Shown here piece by piece: positions 40,241 to 49,374 of a stretch of DNA of 64,000 nucleotides. Every line of letters starts with the position of its first letter. Position 1 is the stretch's first letter. This DNA is from Stenotrophomonas sp. SAM-B (GTDB lineage: Bacteria; Pseudomonadota; Gammaproteobacteria; Xanthomonadales; Xanthomonadaceae). Both the position numbers and the translations under genes were made by a program. The stretch covers positions 692,405-756,404 of the forward strand of contig NZ_JABBXB010000002.1 in the NCBI RefSeq assembly GCF_013387485.1. The letters run 5' to 3'. The notes beneath the pieces are model-generated. The model was not told the DNA's origin. It saw only the letters and a program-made list of their open reading frames with translations, and made no database searches.

Positions 40241-40612
40241 ATGCTGCATGCGCTCAAGTTCGACCCGATCACCGAGCTGACCCGTACCACCGCCTCGACG
40301 GTGAAGGAGCACTGGCGCAAGGTCATGCAGGACGTCCGCGAACAGCAGGCCGTGCTGGTGACCAATCACAACGAACCCCAGGCCGTCATCCTCTCCGCCG
40401 AGCAATACCAGGCCATGCAGGCCGAAGTGGTATCGCTGCAGCGTGATCTGGCCTCCCTGCGCGAGCAGACCCCGGCCCTCCAGCACCTGCGGCAGCGCTT
40501 CGATGATCGCCTTGCCGTGCTGGACAGTGCCGCAGCGGGCAACAAGGCCCGAACGCTGCTGCGTAAACCGGCACGGCTCAAGGGCAAGGTGGTCGCGGGC
40601 AGCGGGTACTGA
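40241..40612 (+). CDS. Phd/YefM-family antitoxin
   Basis: A 123-residue protein with an N-terminal Phd/YefM-like DNA-binding domain: TASTVKEHWRKVMQDVREQQAVLVTNHNEPQAVILSAEQYQAM. A helical segment (about 60-90) and a basic C-terminal tail follow. Its stop overlaps the start of the kinase gene by one base. Phd antitoxins usually pair with Doc or RelE-type toxins; here the partner is a zeta-like kinase, which is unusual. Antitoxin function is inferred from family and gene pairing. Confidence 0.82.
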   Translation: MLHALKFDPITELTRTTASTVKEHWRKVMQDVREQQAVLVTNHNEPQAVILSAEQYQAMQAEVVSLQRDLASLREQTPALQHLRQRFDDRLAVLDSAAAGNKARTLLRKPARLKGKVVAGSGY

Positions 40613-41277
40613 TGGCGGCGCGGCCTTTCCTGCTCGTGCTGGCAGGGGTCAATGGTGCGGGCAAAAGCTCTATCGGCGGTCACCTGCTGCGCGAGGCGGG
40701 ACTGGACTGGTTCGATCCGGACGACTGGGCCGGGCAGCTCTGCCGCGAGCTGGGCATGAGCCAGCGCGAGGCCAATGGCCAGGCGTGGAAGGAAGGCTTC
40801 GGCCGACTGCAGGCGGCGATCGCCGAACACCGCAGCCACGCCTTCGAAACCACCTTGGGCGGGCAGTCAATCGCCGCGACCCTGGCCGAGGCATGCGCCA
40901 CGCATGACGTACTGGTCTGGTACTGCGGTCTGGCCTCTCCCGAGCAGCACATCGCACGGGTGCGCGCACGCGTCGCGGCCGGTGGCCACGCCATCAGCGA
41001 TGCGGACATCCACCGCCGCTATACGTTGGCGCTGCAGAACCTGATCACCCTGTTGCCAGCACTGGCACAGCTGCAGGTGTACGACAACAGTGCAGAGGTC
41101 GGTCCTGGCCAGCCGGTTGCCGACCCGCATCTTGTGCTGCAGATGGACGGCGGCCGTTTGACCTGGCCCGCGGCCGATGACGCCGCCCAACTGCGGCAGA
41201 CACCCGACTGGGCCGTGCCCGTGCTGGAAGCTGCACTGCAGTGCCACGACACCTGCGCTGGCGAGCCGCCGCGATGA
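40612..41277 (+). CDS. Zeta-toxin-like P-loop kinase
   Basis: A 221-residue P-loop protein with the Walker A motif AGVNGAGKSS at about residues 11-20, DPDDWA following strand 2, and ETTLGG near residue 83, the pattern of zeta toxins, which phosphorylate UDP-N-acetyl sugars. A basic helix with paired arginines (RVRARVAAGGHAISDADIHRRY) would bind phosphate. It is coupled to the Phd-like gene (TGATG overlap). No epsilon antitoxin is present. It may instead be a detoxified or chaperone-like kinase; toxicity is not shown. Confidence 0.8.
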   Translation: MAARPFLLVLAGVNGAGKSSIGGHLLREAGLDWFDPDDWAGQLCRELGMSQREANGQAWKEGFGRLQAAIAEHRSHAFETTLGGQSIAATLAEACATHDVLVWYCGLASPEQHIARVRARVAAGGHAISDADIHRRYTLALQNLITLLPALAQLQVYDNSAEVGPGQPVADPHLVLQMDGGRLTWPAADDAAQLRQTPDWAVPVLEAALQCHDTCAGEPPR

Positions 41278-41360
41278 GCGCGCGCATGCGGCTGCAAACG
41301 TCATTTACCGTCGGCACCACCCTGCCCCGAAGCCACGCGTCCGCCTTTCTTCACAGACCC

Positions 41361-41389
41361 TTCGCGTTTTCCATTCGGGACGGTATGCT
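41361..41389 (+). promoter_or_regulatory. Possible sigma-70 promoter for rpfB
   Basis: TTCGCG at 41361-41366 and TATGCT at 41384-41389 are 17 bases apart, about 70 bases before the rpfB start. The -35 is a poor match. Confidence 0.3.
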
Positions 41390-41458
41390 GCCGAGGCATG
41401 AAACGACGGATACTCTCCGTCATCGCATCACATCATCCACGTTTCCTGGAGGGGGAAT

Positions 41459-43135
41459 ATGAGTCTGGAACGACCCTGGCTGCAGAGTTATCCCAAAGGC
41501 GTACCCGCCGAGATCGACGTCAACGAGTTTCATTCGGTTTCGGCCGTCTTCGACACCTCGGTGGCCAAGTTCCGCGACCGCCCCGCCTACTCCAGTTTCG
41601 GCAAGGTCCTCACCTACGGGGAAACGGACGCGCTGGTTGAACAGTTCGCCGCCTACCTGCTCGGTGAGCTGCAGCTCAAGAAGGGCGACCGCGTCGCCCT
41701 GATGATGCCCAACTGCCTGCAGTACCCGATCGCCACCTTCGGTGTCCTGCGTGCCGGCCTGACCGTGGTCAACGTCAATCCCCTGTACACCGCCCGCGAA
41801 CTCAAGCACCAGCTGGTGGATTCCGGCGCGGCCGTGCTGGTGGTGGTCGACAACTTCTGCGACACCGTGCAGCAGGTCATCGCCGATACACCGATCAAGC
41901 AGGTGGTGACCACCGGCCTGGGCGACATGCTCGGCGCCAAGGGCATCGTGGTGAACTTCGTGCTGAAGTACATCAAGAAGATGGTGCCCAACTACAGCCT
42001 GCGTGGCGCGATCCGCTTCAACCAGGCGCTCAAGCTCGGCAGCCGCCACACCCTGCCCAAGGTCGAGATCGACCACGACGACGTCGCCTTCCTGCAGTAC
42101 ACCGGCGGCACCACGGGCGTGGCCAAGGGCGCGATGCTGACCAACCGCAACCTGGTGGCCAACATGCAGCAGGCCTCGGCCTGGATCTCCGCCTCCGGGA
42201 TCGAGATGGGCAAGGAGGTGATCATCACCGCCCTGCCGCTGTACCACATCTTCGCGTTGACGGCGAACGGCCTGGTCTTCATGAAGTTCGGTGGCTGCAA
42301 CTACCTGATCACCAACCCGCGCGACATGAAGGGCTTCGTCAAGGAGCTCAAGGCGACCCGCTTCACCGCGATCACCGGCGTCAACACGCTGTTCAACGGC
42401 CTGCTCAACACCCCCGGCTTCGACGAGATCGATTTCTCCTCGCTGAAGGTCACCCTGGGTGGCGGCATGGCGGTGCAGCGTGCCGTTGCCGAGCGCTGGA
42501 AGAAGGTCACCGGCGTGACCCTGGTCGAGGCCTACGGCCTGACCGAGACCTCGCCGGCCGCCTGCATCAACCCGCTGGACCTGGCCGAGTACAACGGCGC
42601 CATCGGCCTGCCGATTCCGTCCACCGATGCCTGCGTCAAGGACGATAACGGCCAGACCCTGCCCGCCGGCGACGTCGGCGAGCTGTGCATCAAGGGCCCG
42701 CAGGTGATGAAGGGCTACTGGCAGCGCCCGGAAGACACCGCCGCAGCGGTCGATGCCGAGGGCTGGCTGCACACCGGCGACATGGCGCGGATGGACGAGC
42801 AGGGCTTCTTCTACATCGTGGACCGCAAGAAGGACATGATCCTGGTGTCCGGCTTCAACGTGTACCCCAACGAGGTCGAAGACGTCATCGCGATGATGCC
42901 GGGCGTGCTCGAAGTCGCGGCGGTCGGCGTGCCCGATGAAAAGTCCGGCGAAGTGGTCAAGGTGGTCATCGTCAAGAAGGACCCCAACCTCACCGCCGAG
43001 ATGGTCAAGGAGCACGCGCGTGCCAACCTGACCGGCTACAAGCACCCGCGGATCGTGGAGTTCCGCAAGGAGCTGCCGAAGACCAACGTGGGCAAGATCC
43101 TGCGCCGCGAACTGCGCGATACGCCCGCGCCGTAA
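41459..43135 (+). CDS. rpfB: RpfB, fatty acyl-CoA ligase of the DSF cluster
   Basis: A 558-residue FadD-type long-chain acyl-CoA ligase. In Xanthomonas RpfB activates free fatty acids and helps turn over DSF. The AMP-binding motif YTGGTTGVAKGA is at about residue 214, YGLTETSP near 361, and the C-terminal domain has GWLHTGDMARMD and the catalytic Lys in TNVGKILRREL. GGAGGGGG lies four bases before the ATG. It is followed by a terminator and then rpfF, so the two may be partly separately transcribed. Confidence 0.94.
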   Translation: MSLERPWLQSYPKGVPAEIDVNEFHSVSAVFDTSVAKFRDRPAYSSFGKVLTYGETDALVEQFAAYLLGELQLKKGDRVALMMPNCLQYPIATFGVLRAGLTVVNVNPLYTARELKHQLVDSGAAVLVVVDNFCDTVQQVIADTPIKQVVTTGLGDMLGAKGIVVNFVLKYIKKMVPNYSLRGAIRFNQALKLGSRHTLPKVEIDHDDVAFLQYTGGTTGVAKGAMLTNRNLVANMQQASAWISASGIEMGKEVIITALPLYHIFALTANGLVFMKFGGCNYLITNPRDMKGFVKELKATRFTAITGVNTLFNGLLNTPGFDEIDFSSLKVTLGGGMAVQRAVAERWKKVTGVTLVEAYGLTETSPAACINPLDLAEYNGAIGLPIPSTDACVKDDNGQTLPAGDVGELCIKGPQVMKGYWQRPEDTAAAVDAEGWLHTGDMARMDEQGFFYIVDRKKDMILVSGFNVYPNEVEDVIAMMPGVLEVAAVGVPDEKSGEVVKVVIVKKDPNLTAEMVKEHARANLTGYKHPRIVEFRKELPKTNVGKILRRELRDTPAP

Positions 43136-43162
43136 CGGTTCCCCAACGGCGGCATCTTCACA

Positions 43163-43193
43163 GGGCCCCTGCCGGCAACGGCGGGGGCCTTTT
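43163..43193 (+). terminator. Rho-independent terminator between rpfB and rpfF
   Basis: GGCCCCTGCCG and CGGCGGGGGCC pair with one T-G wobble around GCAA, followed by TTTT. It lies 28 bases after the rpfB stop, so rpfF may have its own promoter in the 100 bases that follow. Confidence 0.82.
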
Positions 43194-43293
43194 GCATTGC
43201 CTGAGATGCCCGGGGTGTAGGATCGCGGCGTGTGGACCCGTCAGGCCCGCCGCCCACCGTCCTCCCAGCGGGCCAGCCTCCGAGGAAATCGCC

Positions 43294-44163
43294 ATGAGCA
43301 CCATTGAAAAGCTGCCCGTCAACCGCCGCTACGCCACCATCCGCACCGAGACCACGGGCAACGACGACGCCCATTGGCTGTACATGCATGCCGATGCCGG
43401 CAGTGGCATCCGCCCGTGCTGCCGCAAGGACATGCTCGATGAAATGTGGAATTTCATGAGCGCCATCACCCGTACCCCGGCCGAGCGCAACAGCGGCAAG
43501 CTGCGCCATTTCGTGCTCGCCTCCGATGCGAACGCGTACAACCTGGGCGGTGACCTGGACCTGTTCACCCGCCTGATCCGCGAAGGCAACCGCGACCGCC
43601 TGCTGACCTATGCGCAGCGCTGCGTGGAAGGCGTCCACCACCTGCACACCGGCTTCGGCGGCGACGTCCGTTCGATCGCGCTGATCCAGGGCGACGCGCT
43701 GGGCGGTGGCCTGGAGATGGCGCTGGCCTGCCACACCATCGTGGCCGAGGAAGGTTGCGGCATGGGCTTGCCGGAAGTCCTGTTCGGGCTGTTCCCGGGC
43801 ATGGGCGCGTACTCGTTCCTGTGCAAGCGCGTGGCGCCGCAGCTGGCCGAGAAGATCATCCTCGACGGCCGCGTGTATTCGTCCGAGGAGATGCATGCGA
43901 TGGGCGTGGTCGACGTGCTGGTGCCGAAGGGCCAGGGCGTCAAGGCGGTCGAGGACCTGATCCGCCAGCACCAGCGCATTCCGCATTCCTACCTGGCGAT
44001 GAATGCCGCACGCAACCTGGCCCAGGCCGTGCATTACGACGAGCTGCTGGAAATCACCAAGGTGTGGGTGGACTCCGCGCTCGCGCTGGGCGACAAGTCG
44101 CTGCGCACCATGGATCGCCTGATCAAGGCCCAGACCCGCCGCGCCACCCTCGACGTCGCCTGA
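43294..44163 (+). CDS. rpfF: RpfF, DSF synthase
   Basis: A 289-residue crotonase-fold enzyme that makes the cis-2-unsaturated fatty acid signal DSF from acyl-ACP. Both catalytic glutamates are present: Glu141 in GGGLEMALAC and Glu161 in MGLPEVLFG, followed by LFPGMGAYSFLCKRV. The length equals that of Xanthomonas RpfF, but the first 70 residues differ from the Xanthomonas sequence as I recall it. The ATG at 43294 has GAGGAAA upstream; an open frame starts 34 codons earlier. It converges with rpfC. Confidence 0.96.
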   Translation: MSTIEKLPVNRRYATIRTETTGNDDAHWLYMHADAGSGIRPCCRKDMLDEMWNFMSAITRTPAERNSGKLRHFVLASDANAYNLGGDLDLFTRLIREGNRDRLLTYAQRCVEGVHHLHTGFGGDVRSIALIQGDALGGGLEMALACHTIVAEEGCGMGLPEVLFGLFPGMGAYSFLCKRVAPQLAEKIILDGRVYSSEEMHAMGVVDVLVPKGQGVKAVEDLIRQHQRIPHSYLAMNAARNLAQAVHYDELLEITKVWVDSALALGDKSLRTMDRLIKAQTRRATLDVA

Positions 44164-44187
44164 GTCACCCCCTCCCCTGTGTTGTTC

Positions 44188-44214
44188 AAGCCCGGCTGCC
44201 GCCGGGCTTTTTTT
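44188..44214. terminator. Bidirectional terminator between rpfF and rpfC
   Basis: AAGCCCGGC and GCCGGGCTT form a 9-bp stem around TGCC with seven T residues after it. The rpfC stop codon overlaps the last T, so the hairpin lies directly at the 3' ends of both convergent genes. Confidence 0.9.
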
Positions 44215-46388
44215 CAGCGCATGTCGCCGCCGTCGTCCGCCTGGCCCTGGGTCCGGCGCTGCGCACGCGCGTCGAGTGCCTGCCGGCCTTCCTTGATCCC
44301 CGCCTGCAGCAGGGTCACGCGCTGCCGCCATTCGCTCTTGAGCTGCCAGTCGGCCATGCGCATCAGGTCGCCGGCACGATTGGCGACGCGGACCAGGCCG
44401 AGATTGCTGGCCACGCCCTTGATCGCATGCGCCTGCTCACGGAAATGCACCCAGTCGCTGCGCTCGCCATCGGCCAGTGCCACGCCGACGCACTGCTCGG
44501 CATCGGCCAGGCATTGGCGGATGAACTCGCGTTCGAAGCCATCGCCCATGCCGAGCGAGGCCAGCTCGTCGAGCACGCCCGGATCCAGCACGCCATCGAG
44601 TACGGTGGCCGTGCGCACGATCGGCGCACTGGCCTTGAGCTGGCCATTGGAGGCGATGTCGGCCAGCACGTCCAGCAGCCGCACCGCGACCACGGGCTTG
44701 GCCAGGAAGGTGTGCGCACCAGCCTGGGTGCAGCGCTGGATCGCTTCGGGGGTGACATCGGCGCTGAGCACCAGCACCGGCGTGCGCGGACCACCGCCGG
44801 CCTGCATCACGCGCAGCTCCTTGAGCATGTCCAGGCCGCTCATGCCGGGCATGTGCAGATCGACGATCGCCGCATCGAAATCGCTCTCGGCCATCGCATC
44901 CAGCACCGCTTCGCCGCCGTTGACGCACAGCACCTTGTGGCCGGCCTTCTGCAGCAGCCGCTGCAGCACCATCCGGTTGGCCTCGTGATCATCGGCGACC
45001 AGGATGTGCATGCTGCGCACGCGCGCGCGATGACGCAGGAATGGATCGGCGAAGGCGATGACATTGCCGTTGCGGTCCGGCAGCCCGTCGCCGACCAGGG
45101 CCGGGGTGACCGTGCCCAGCGGCACGCGCGGCGGCGCGAACGGCAGCTCGAACCAGAAATGGCTGCCCTGCGGCGGATTCTCTTCGTAGCCGATGTCGCC
45201 CCCCATCGCCTCGACCAGGCCCTTGGCGATCGTGGTGCCCAGGCCGGTGCCTTCGTGGCGGCGCGCCATGCTGACGTCGGCCTGCTCAAATGCCTCGAAC
45301 AGTCGCGGGCGCATCTCCGGCGCGACGCCGATACCGGTATCGAGGATGTCGAAGCGCAGCCGCACCCCGCCGTTGGATTCGGCATGCAGCACCGCGACGC
45401 GGATCTCGACCCGGCCGTGGTCGGTGAATTTGACCGCGTTGCCGGCGATGTTGAGCAGTATCTGGCGCAGGTGACCGAGATCGCCGCGCAACAAGGGCGG
45501 CACGGTATCGGCGACCTTGACCCGGTAGTCCAACCGCTTGGCCTTGGCCTGCGGCAGCAGGATCAGCCCGATCGCCTGGATCACATCGGCCAGCGCAAAA
45601 TCCTCGGCGTTGACGCGCAGCTTGCCGGCTTCGATCGCGGAGATGTCGAGCACTTCTTCAACCAACGCCAACAGGCTGCGTGAAGAGGCCTGGATGGTGT
45701 TGACGCACTCGCGCTGCTCTTCATCGAGCTTGGTGGTGGCCAGCAGTTCGGTCATGCCCGACAACCCGTTGAGGGGGGTGCGGAACTCATGGCTCATGTT
45801 GGCCAGGAAGCGGCTCTTGGCCTCGTTCGCGCGGCGCGCCTCGGCCATGGTCCGGGTCAACTGGCGCAGCAGCGTGGAGAAATACAGCGGCACCGCCGCC
45901 AGGCCCAGCCACAGGCCGAACGCCAGCCGGGCATTCTGCTCCCAGTACGGTGTGAGCAGCGCGGTGCTGCCGAAGCTGACCATGGCCATCGCCACGGCCA
46001 CGTACAGATAGTTGTTGCCGTAGCGCATGCCGTTGCCGACGGTCACCCACATCACCACGATGTAGACCCAGGCCAGCGGCTCGCCCATCTGCACCATGCC
46101 GGCGGCAATGAGACCGTAGTCGGCGAGCATGCCGGCCACGCGGCGCGGATCCGAGCGCCCCGGCCGCCACAGCAGCCAGCCGAACAGGCCCAGCGACAGC
46201 GTCAGGCCGGTCAGCACGATTGCCAGCACGCCGTGGTACTGCTCCGGCGGCAGATCGTGGCGCGGCCCTGGCATCAGGACATACAGCAGGATCAGGGTGA
46301 TCAGCACGATGCGCACGATCGCCTGGCCGTGCTCGGTGTCCGGGCGCTGCGCCAGACGTTGCTTCAGGCGCGGGTACAGACGACGCAT
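44214..46388 (-). CDS. rpfC: RpfC, hybrid sensor kinase for DSF
   Basis: A 724-residue hybrid histidine kinase that senses DSF and drives RpfG. It has five membrane segments in about residues 24-175, then HisKA with His200 in NMSHEFRTPLNGLSGM, HATPase (NIAGNAVKFTDHG, FDILDTGIG, GTGLGTTIAKG), a receiver domain with VDLHMPGMSGLDML, and a C-terminal Hpt domain with AHAIKGVASNLGL. Size and membrane topology match Xanthomonas RpfC, the five-helix form. The ATG at 46388 lies one base after the rpfG stop. The receiver domain is known to hold RpfF in Xanthomonas. Confidence 0.96.
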   Translation of the reverse strand: MRRLYPRLKQRLAQRPDTEHGQAIVRIVLITLILLYVLMPGPRHDLPPEQYHGVLAIVLTGLTLSLGLFGWLLWRPGRSDPRRVAGMLADYGLIAAGMVQMGEPLAWVYIVVMWVTVGNGMRYGNNYLYVAVAMAMVSFGSTALLTPYWEQNARLAFGLWLGLAAVPLYFSTLLRQLTRTMAEARRANEAKSRFLANMSHEFRTPLNGLSGMTELLATTKLDEEQRECVNTIQASSRSLLALVEEVLDISAIEAGKLRVNAEDFALADVIQAIGLILLPQAKAKRLDYRVKVADTVPPLLRGDLGHLRQILLNIAGNAVKFTDHGRVEIRVAVLHAESNGGVRLRFDILDTGIGVAPEMRPRLFEAFEQADVSMARRHEGTGLGTTIAKGLVEAMGGDIGYEENPPQGSHFWFELPFAPPRVPLGTVTPALVGDGLPDRNGNVIAFADPFLRHRARVRSMHILVADDHEANRMVLQRLLQKAGHKVLCVNGGEAVLDAMAESDFDAAIVDLHMPGMSGLDMLKELRVMQAGGGPRTPVLVLSADVTPEAIQRCTQAGAHTFLAKPVVAVRLLDVLADIASNGQLKASAPIVRTATVLDGVLDPGVLDELASLGMGDGFEREFIRQCLADAEQCVGVALADGERSDWVHFREQAHAIKGVASNLGLVRVANRAGDLMRMADWQLKSEWRQRVTLLQAGIKEGRQALDARAQRRTQGQADDGGDMR

Positions 46389-46389
46389 A

Positions 46390-47529
46390 TCACATCCCCG
46401 GGCGGGATGACGCAGTGGAGTGCTGTGCGCAGATCTCGTCAAGCTGGAGGCGGCCGCGCAGCAGGGCATCGACGCAGCGCGGATCAAACAACCGACCACG
46501 CTGGGCGTACAGATAAGCCAGCGTGGCTTCCATGGTCCATGCTTCCTTGTACGGACGGGGTGAGATCAGGGCATCGAACACGTCGGCCACTGCCACGATC
46601 CGCGCTTCCAGCGGAATGGCATCGCCGACCAGGCCATCGGGGTAGCCGCTGCCGTCGTAACGCTCGTGATGGCGCAGCGCGATCAGCGCACCGACCTGGA
46701 TGAAACGGTTCTGGCTGCCGCTCAGCAGTTCATAGCCGATCCGCGGGTGCCGGCGCATGATCGCCTGCTCCTCGTCGTTCAACTTGCCCTGCTTGAGCAG
46801 CACGGCGTCGGGAATGGCGATCTTGCCCATGTCATGCAGGGGCGCGGCCATCTCGATCAGCTTGACCTCCTCCTCCGGCAGCCCGAGCTGCTCGGCGATC
46901 AGGCCGGCGACATGCGCCATGCGCTCGAGGTAGGCGCTGGTGCCGGCATCACGGAACTCGATCGCCCGCGCCAGCCGCGACAGCGTCTCGCGCTCGCGTT
47001 CCTCGACCTCGTGCATGCTGGCCAGCAGCCGCTGCTCCAGCGACAGCGCACGCTGTTTGACGTTCTCCGACTGCTGGCGCAGCTGCAACAGGTTGTAGCA
47101 GCGCGCGCGCAGTTCGCGCGGGCGGATCGGCTTGACCAGGAAATCGATCACCCCGGCCTCCAGCGCGGCCTGGCGGACCGGCTCGTCGCCGACCACGGTG
47201 ATCAGGATCACGGGGATGTCGCGGTGCTTGGGCAGGCGACGGAACCGGCGGGCGAACTCCAAGCCGTCCATCTCCGGCATGCGGTAATCCAGCAGCAGCA
47301 GATCCACGGCGTGCGACTCGCACCAGGCCAGCGCCGTCAGCGGATCGCCGAAGTCGTGCACGGACAGTTCCGGCGCGATGTCCTCGATGACATGGCGCAG
47401 CATGGTACGCGCGGACGTCTGGTCGTCAACGATGACAATATTCAAGGCTGCTTCTGCCTTCTTCCTTGACCACACTGGAACATGCTGCGGAGAGGATACT
47501 CCGCCGCTCAGCACACTGGCACCTTGCAT
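46390..47529 (-). CDS. rpfG: RpfG, HD-GYP c-di-GMP phosphodiesterase response regulator
   Basis: A 379-residue regulator: an N-terminal receiver with IVIVDDQTSARTML and Asp81 in LLLLDYRMP, and a C-terminal HD-GYP domain with HDMGKIAIPDAVLLK and HHERYDGSGYPDGL. On DSF sensing it degrades c-di-GMP. The ATG at 47529 has GGGAGG nine bases upstream and gives the Xanthomonas length; an earlier ATG eight codons up is less likely. rpfC follows after one base and there is no rpfH. A perfect inverted repeat lies 15 bases upstream of the start. Confidence 0.96.
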   Translation of the reverse strand: MQGASVLSGGVSSPQHVPVWSRKKAEAALNIVIVDDQTSARTMLRHVIEDIAPELSVHDFGDPLTALAWCESHAVDLLLLDYRMPEMDGLEFARRFRRLPKHRDIPVILITVVGDEPVRQAALEAGVIDFLVKPIRPRELRARCYNLLQLRQQSENVKQRALSLEQRLLASMHEVEERERETLSRLARAIEFRDAGTSAYLERMAHVAGLIAEQLGLPEEEVKLIEMAAPLHDMGKIAIPDAVLLKQGKLNDEEQAIMRRHPRIGYELLSGSQNRFIQVGALIALRHHERYDGSGYPDGLVGDAIPLEARIVAVADVFDALISPRPYKEAWTMEATLAYLYAQRGRLFDPRCVDALLRGRLQLDEICAQHSTASSRPGM

Positions 47530-47543
47530 GGGTCCGCCTCCCG

Positions 47544-47565
47544 TCATGAACACCCCAGTTCATGA
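47544..47565 (-). promoter_or_regulatory. Inverted repeat in the rpfG leader
   Basis: TCATGAAC and GTTCATGA are perfect 8-base inverted repeats separated by ACCCCA, ending 14 bases before the rpfG start and next to its ribosome site. It could be an operator or an mRNA hairpin. Confidence 0.5.
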
Positions 47566-47571
47566 TCGTCG

Positions 47572-47582
47572 TCACAGTGTGA
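47572..47582. promoter_or_regulatory. TCACAGTGTGA palindrome upstream of rpfG
   Basis: An 11-base palindrome of two CRP/Clp-like half-sites in head-to-head order, 42 bases before the rpfG start. The half-sites are in the reverse order from a normal CRP site, so binding is doubtful. Confidence 0.25.
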
Positions 47583-47730
47583 TGCCGATGTGGGCATCCC
47601 CCTGCGACCCGTCATGGTCTGTGGCCATCACGCCATAGCGCCTGTTAAGGCCACGCAGAAACCATACTCGCGCGGCCACGGGAGCGGAACCCCCATCCGG
47701 ACGTGCCCCAAGCACGCCCGGACGCAGGTC

Positions 47731-49248
47731 TCAGTTTTCGGGACGCATATACGGGAACAGCAGCACGTCACGGATCGAGCTGCTGCCGGTCAGCAGCATC
47801 ACCAGACGGTCGATGCCGATGCCCAGGCCGCCGGTCGGGGCCATGCCGTATTCCAGCGCGCGGATGTAATCAGCGTCGTAGTGCATGGCCTCGTCGTCGC
47901 CGCCTTCCTTCGCCGTGACCTGGGCCTGGAACCGGGCCGCCTGGTCTTCCGGGTCGTTCAGCTCGGAGAACCCGTTGGCCAGCTCCTTGCCGTTGATGAA
48001 CAGCTCGAAGCGGTCGGTATAGCCCGGCTGGTCATCGTTCGCACGGGCCAGCGGCGAGACTTCCACCGGGTGGTCGGTGATGAAGGTCGGCTGGATCAGG
48101 GTGTGCTCGACGGTGGCCTCGAAGATCTCCAGCAGCAGCTTGCCCCAGCCGTAGGACGGCTTGATGCGGATCTTCAGGCGCTCGCAATGGGCGACCAGCG
48201 CATCGCGGTCGGTGCAGTCGGCCGCGCTGATCTCCGGGTTGTGGTGGCGCACGGCCTCGTCCATGCGCCAGCGGCGGAAGGCCGGGGCCAGGTCGATGGT
48301 GGCGCCATCCCACTCCACCGTGGTGGTGCCCAGCACCTTGCTGGCCACGTCACGGATCACGCCTTCGGTCAGGTCCATCACTTCGGTGTACGTGGCGTAG
48401 GCCTCGTACAGCTCCATCATGGTGAATTCCGGGTTGTGGCGGGTGCTGACGCCTTCATTGCGGAAGTTGCGGTTGATCTCGTACACGCGCTCCAGCCCAC
48501 CCACGACCAGGCGCTTGAGGTACAGCTCCGGGGCCACGCGCAGGTACAGGTCCAGGTCCAGCGCGTTGTGGTGGGTGGTGAACGGCTTGGCCGTGGCGCC
48601 GCCGGGGATGTAATGCATCATCGGCGTTTCGACTTCCAGGAAGTCGCGGTTGTCCAGCCAGGCGCGCATGGCGCGGATGATCCGCGAGCGCTTGATGAAC
48701 ACCTCGCGCGACTCCGGGGTCACGATCAGGTCGACATACCGCTGGCGATAGCGCTGCTCCACGTCGGCCAGGCCGTGCCACTTGTCCGGCAGCGGGCGCA
48801 GCGACTTGGTCAGCAGGCGCAGGCTGGTGGCCTTGACCGACAGCTCGCCGGTCTTGGTCCGGGTCAGCCCGCCCTCGACGGCGATGATGTCGCCCACGTC
48901 CCAGCCCTTGAAGGCGGTATAGGCATCGCCCAGGGTGCTGCCCTGCAGGAACAGCTGGATGCGGCCGGACTCGTCCTGGATCTGGGCGAAGCTGGCCTTG
49001 CCCATCACGCGCTTGGCCATCAGGCGGCCGGCCATTTTGACCTGGCGGTCACTGGCTTCCAGCGCTTCGGCGGTCCACTGTTCGGCGTCGGCGAACTCGG
49101 CCTGCAGGGTGCCGGCGAAGTGCTCGCGGCGGAAATCGTTCGGGTAAGCGATGCCCTGCCCGCGCAGGGCGGTCAGTTTCGCGCGGCGCTCGGCGATGAG
49201 GCTGTTCTCGTCGACGGGGGGCTGCGGCGCGGCGGTCTGATCGTTCAT
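47731..49248 (-). CDS. lysS: Lysyl-tRNA synthetase (class II)
   Basis: A 505-residue class II LysRS that charges tRNA-Lys. It has the N-terminal OB-fold anticodon domain (about 60-165; [31 protein letters not shown]) and the catalytic domain with motif 2 ([27 protein letters not shown]) and motif 3 ([14 protein letters not shown]). The length is normal. It is 126 bases after prfB on the same strand, the order prfB-lysS seen in many proteobacteria, and lies upstream of rpfG. Confidence 0.97.
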   Translation of the reverse strand: MNDQTAAPQPPVDENSLIAERRAKLTALRGQGIAYPNDFRREHFAGTLQAEFADAEQWTAEALEASDRQVKMAGRLMAKRVMGKASFAQIQDESGRIQLFLQGSTLGDAYTAFKGWDVGDIIAVEGGLTRTKTGELSVKATSLRLLTKSLRPLPDKWHGLADVEQRYRQRYVDLIVTPESREVFIKRSRIIRAMRAWLDNRDFLEVETPMMHYIPGGATAKPFTTHHNALDLDLYLRVAPELYLKRLVVGGLERVYEINRNFRNEGVSTRHNPEFTMMELYEAYATYTEVMDLTEGVIRDVASKVLGTTTVEWDGATIDLAPAFRRWRMDEAVRHHNPEISAADCTDRDALVAHCERLKIRIKPSYGWGKLLLEIFEATVEHTLIQPTFITDHPVEVSPLARANDDQPGYTDRFELFINGKELANGFSELNDPEDQAARFQAQVTAKEGGDDEAMHYDADYIRALEYGMAPTGGLGIGIDRLVMLLTGSSSIRDVLLFPYMRPEN

Positions 49249-49348
49249 GGCGTGGGTCTATGTATGTCGGGGGGAGGTACGGTCCCCGCCATCATGCCGA
49301 TGGTCGGGGCGGATTGCGAAACCGGGCGCGGCCCGGGCACAACGGATC

Positions 49349-49370
49349 GGGGCCGCGCGTGGCGGCCCCG
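49349..49370 (-). terminator. Hairpin after prfB
   Basis: CGGGGCCGC and GCGGCCCCG form a perfect 9-bp stem just beyond the prfB stop. No T run follows on the - strand, so it may attenuate rather than end transcription into lysS. Confidence 0.45.
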
Positions 49371-49374
49371 ACGG

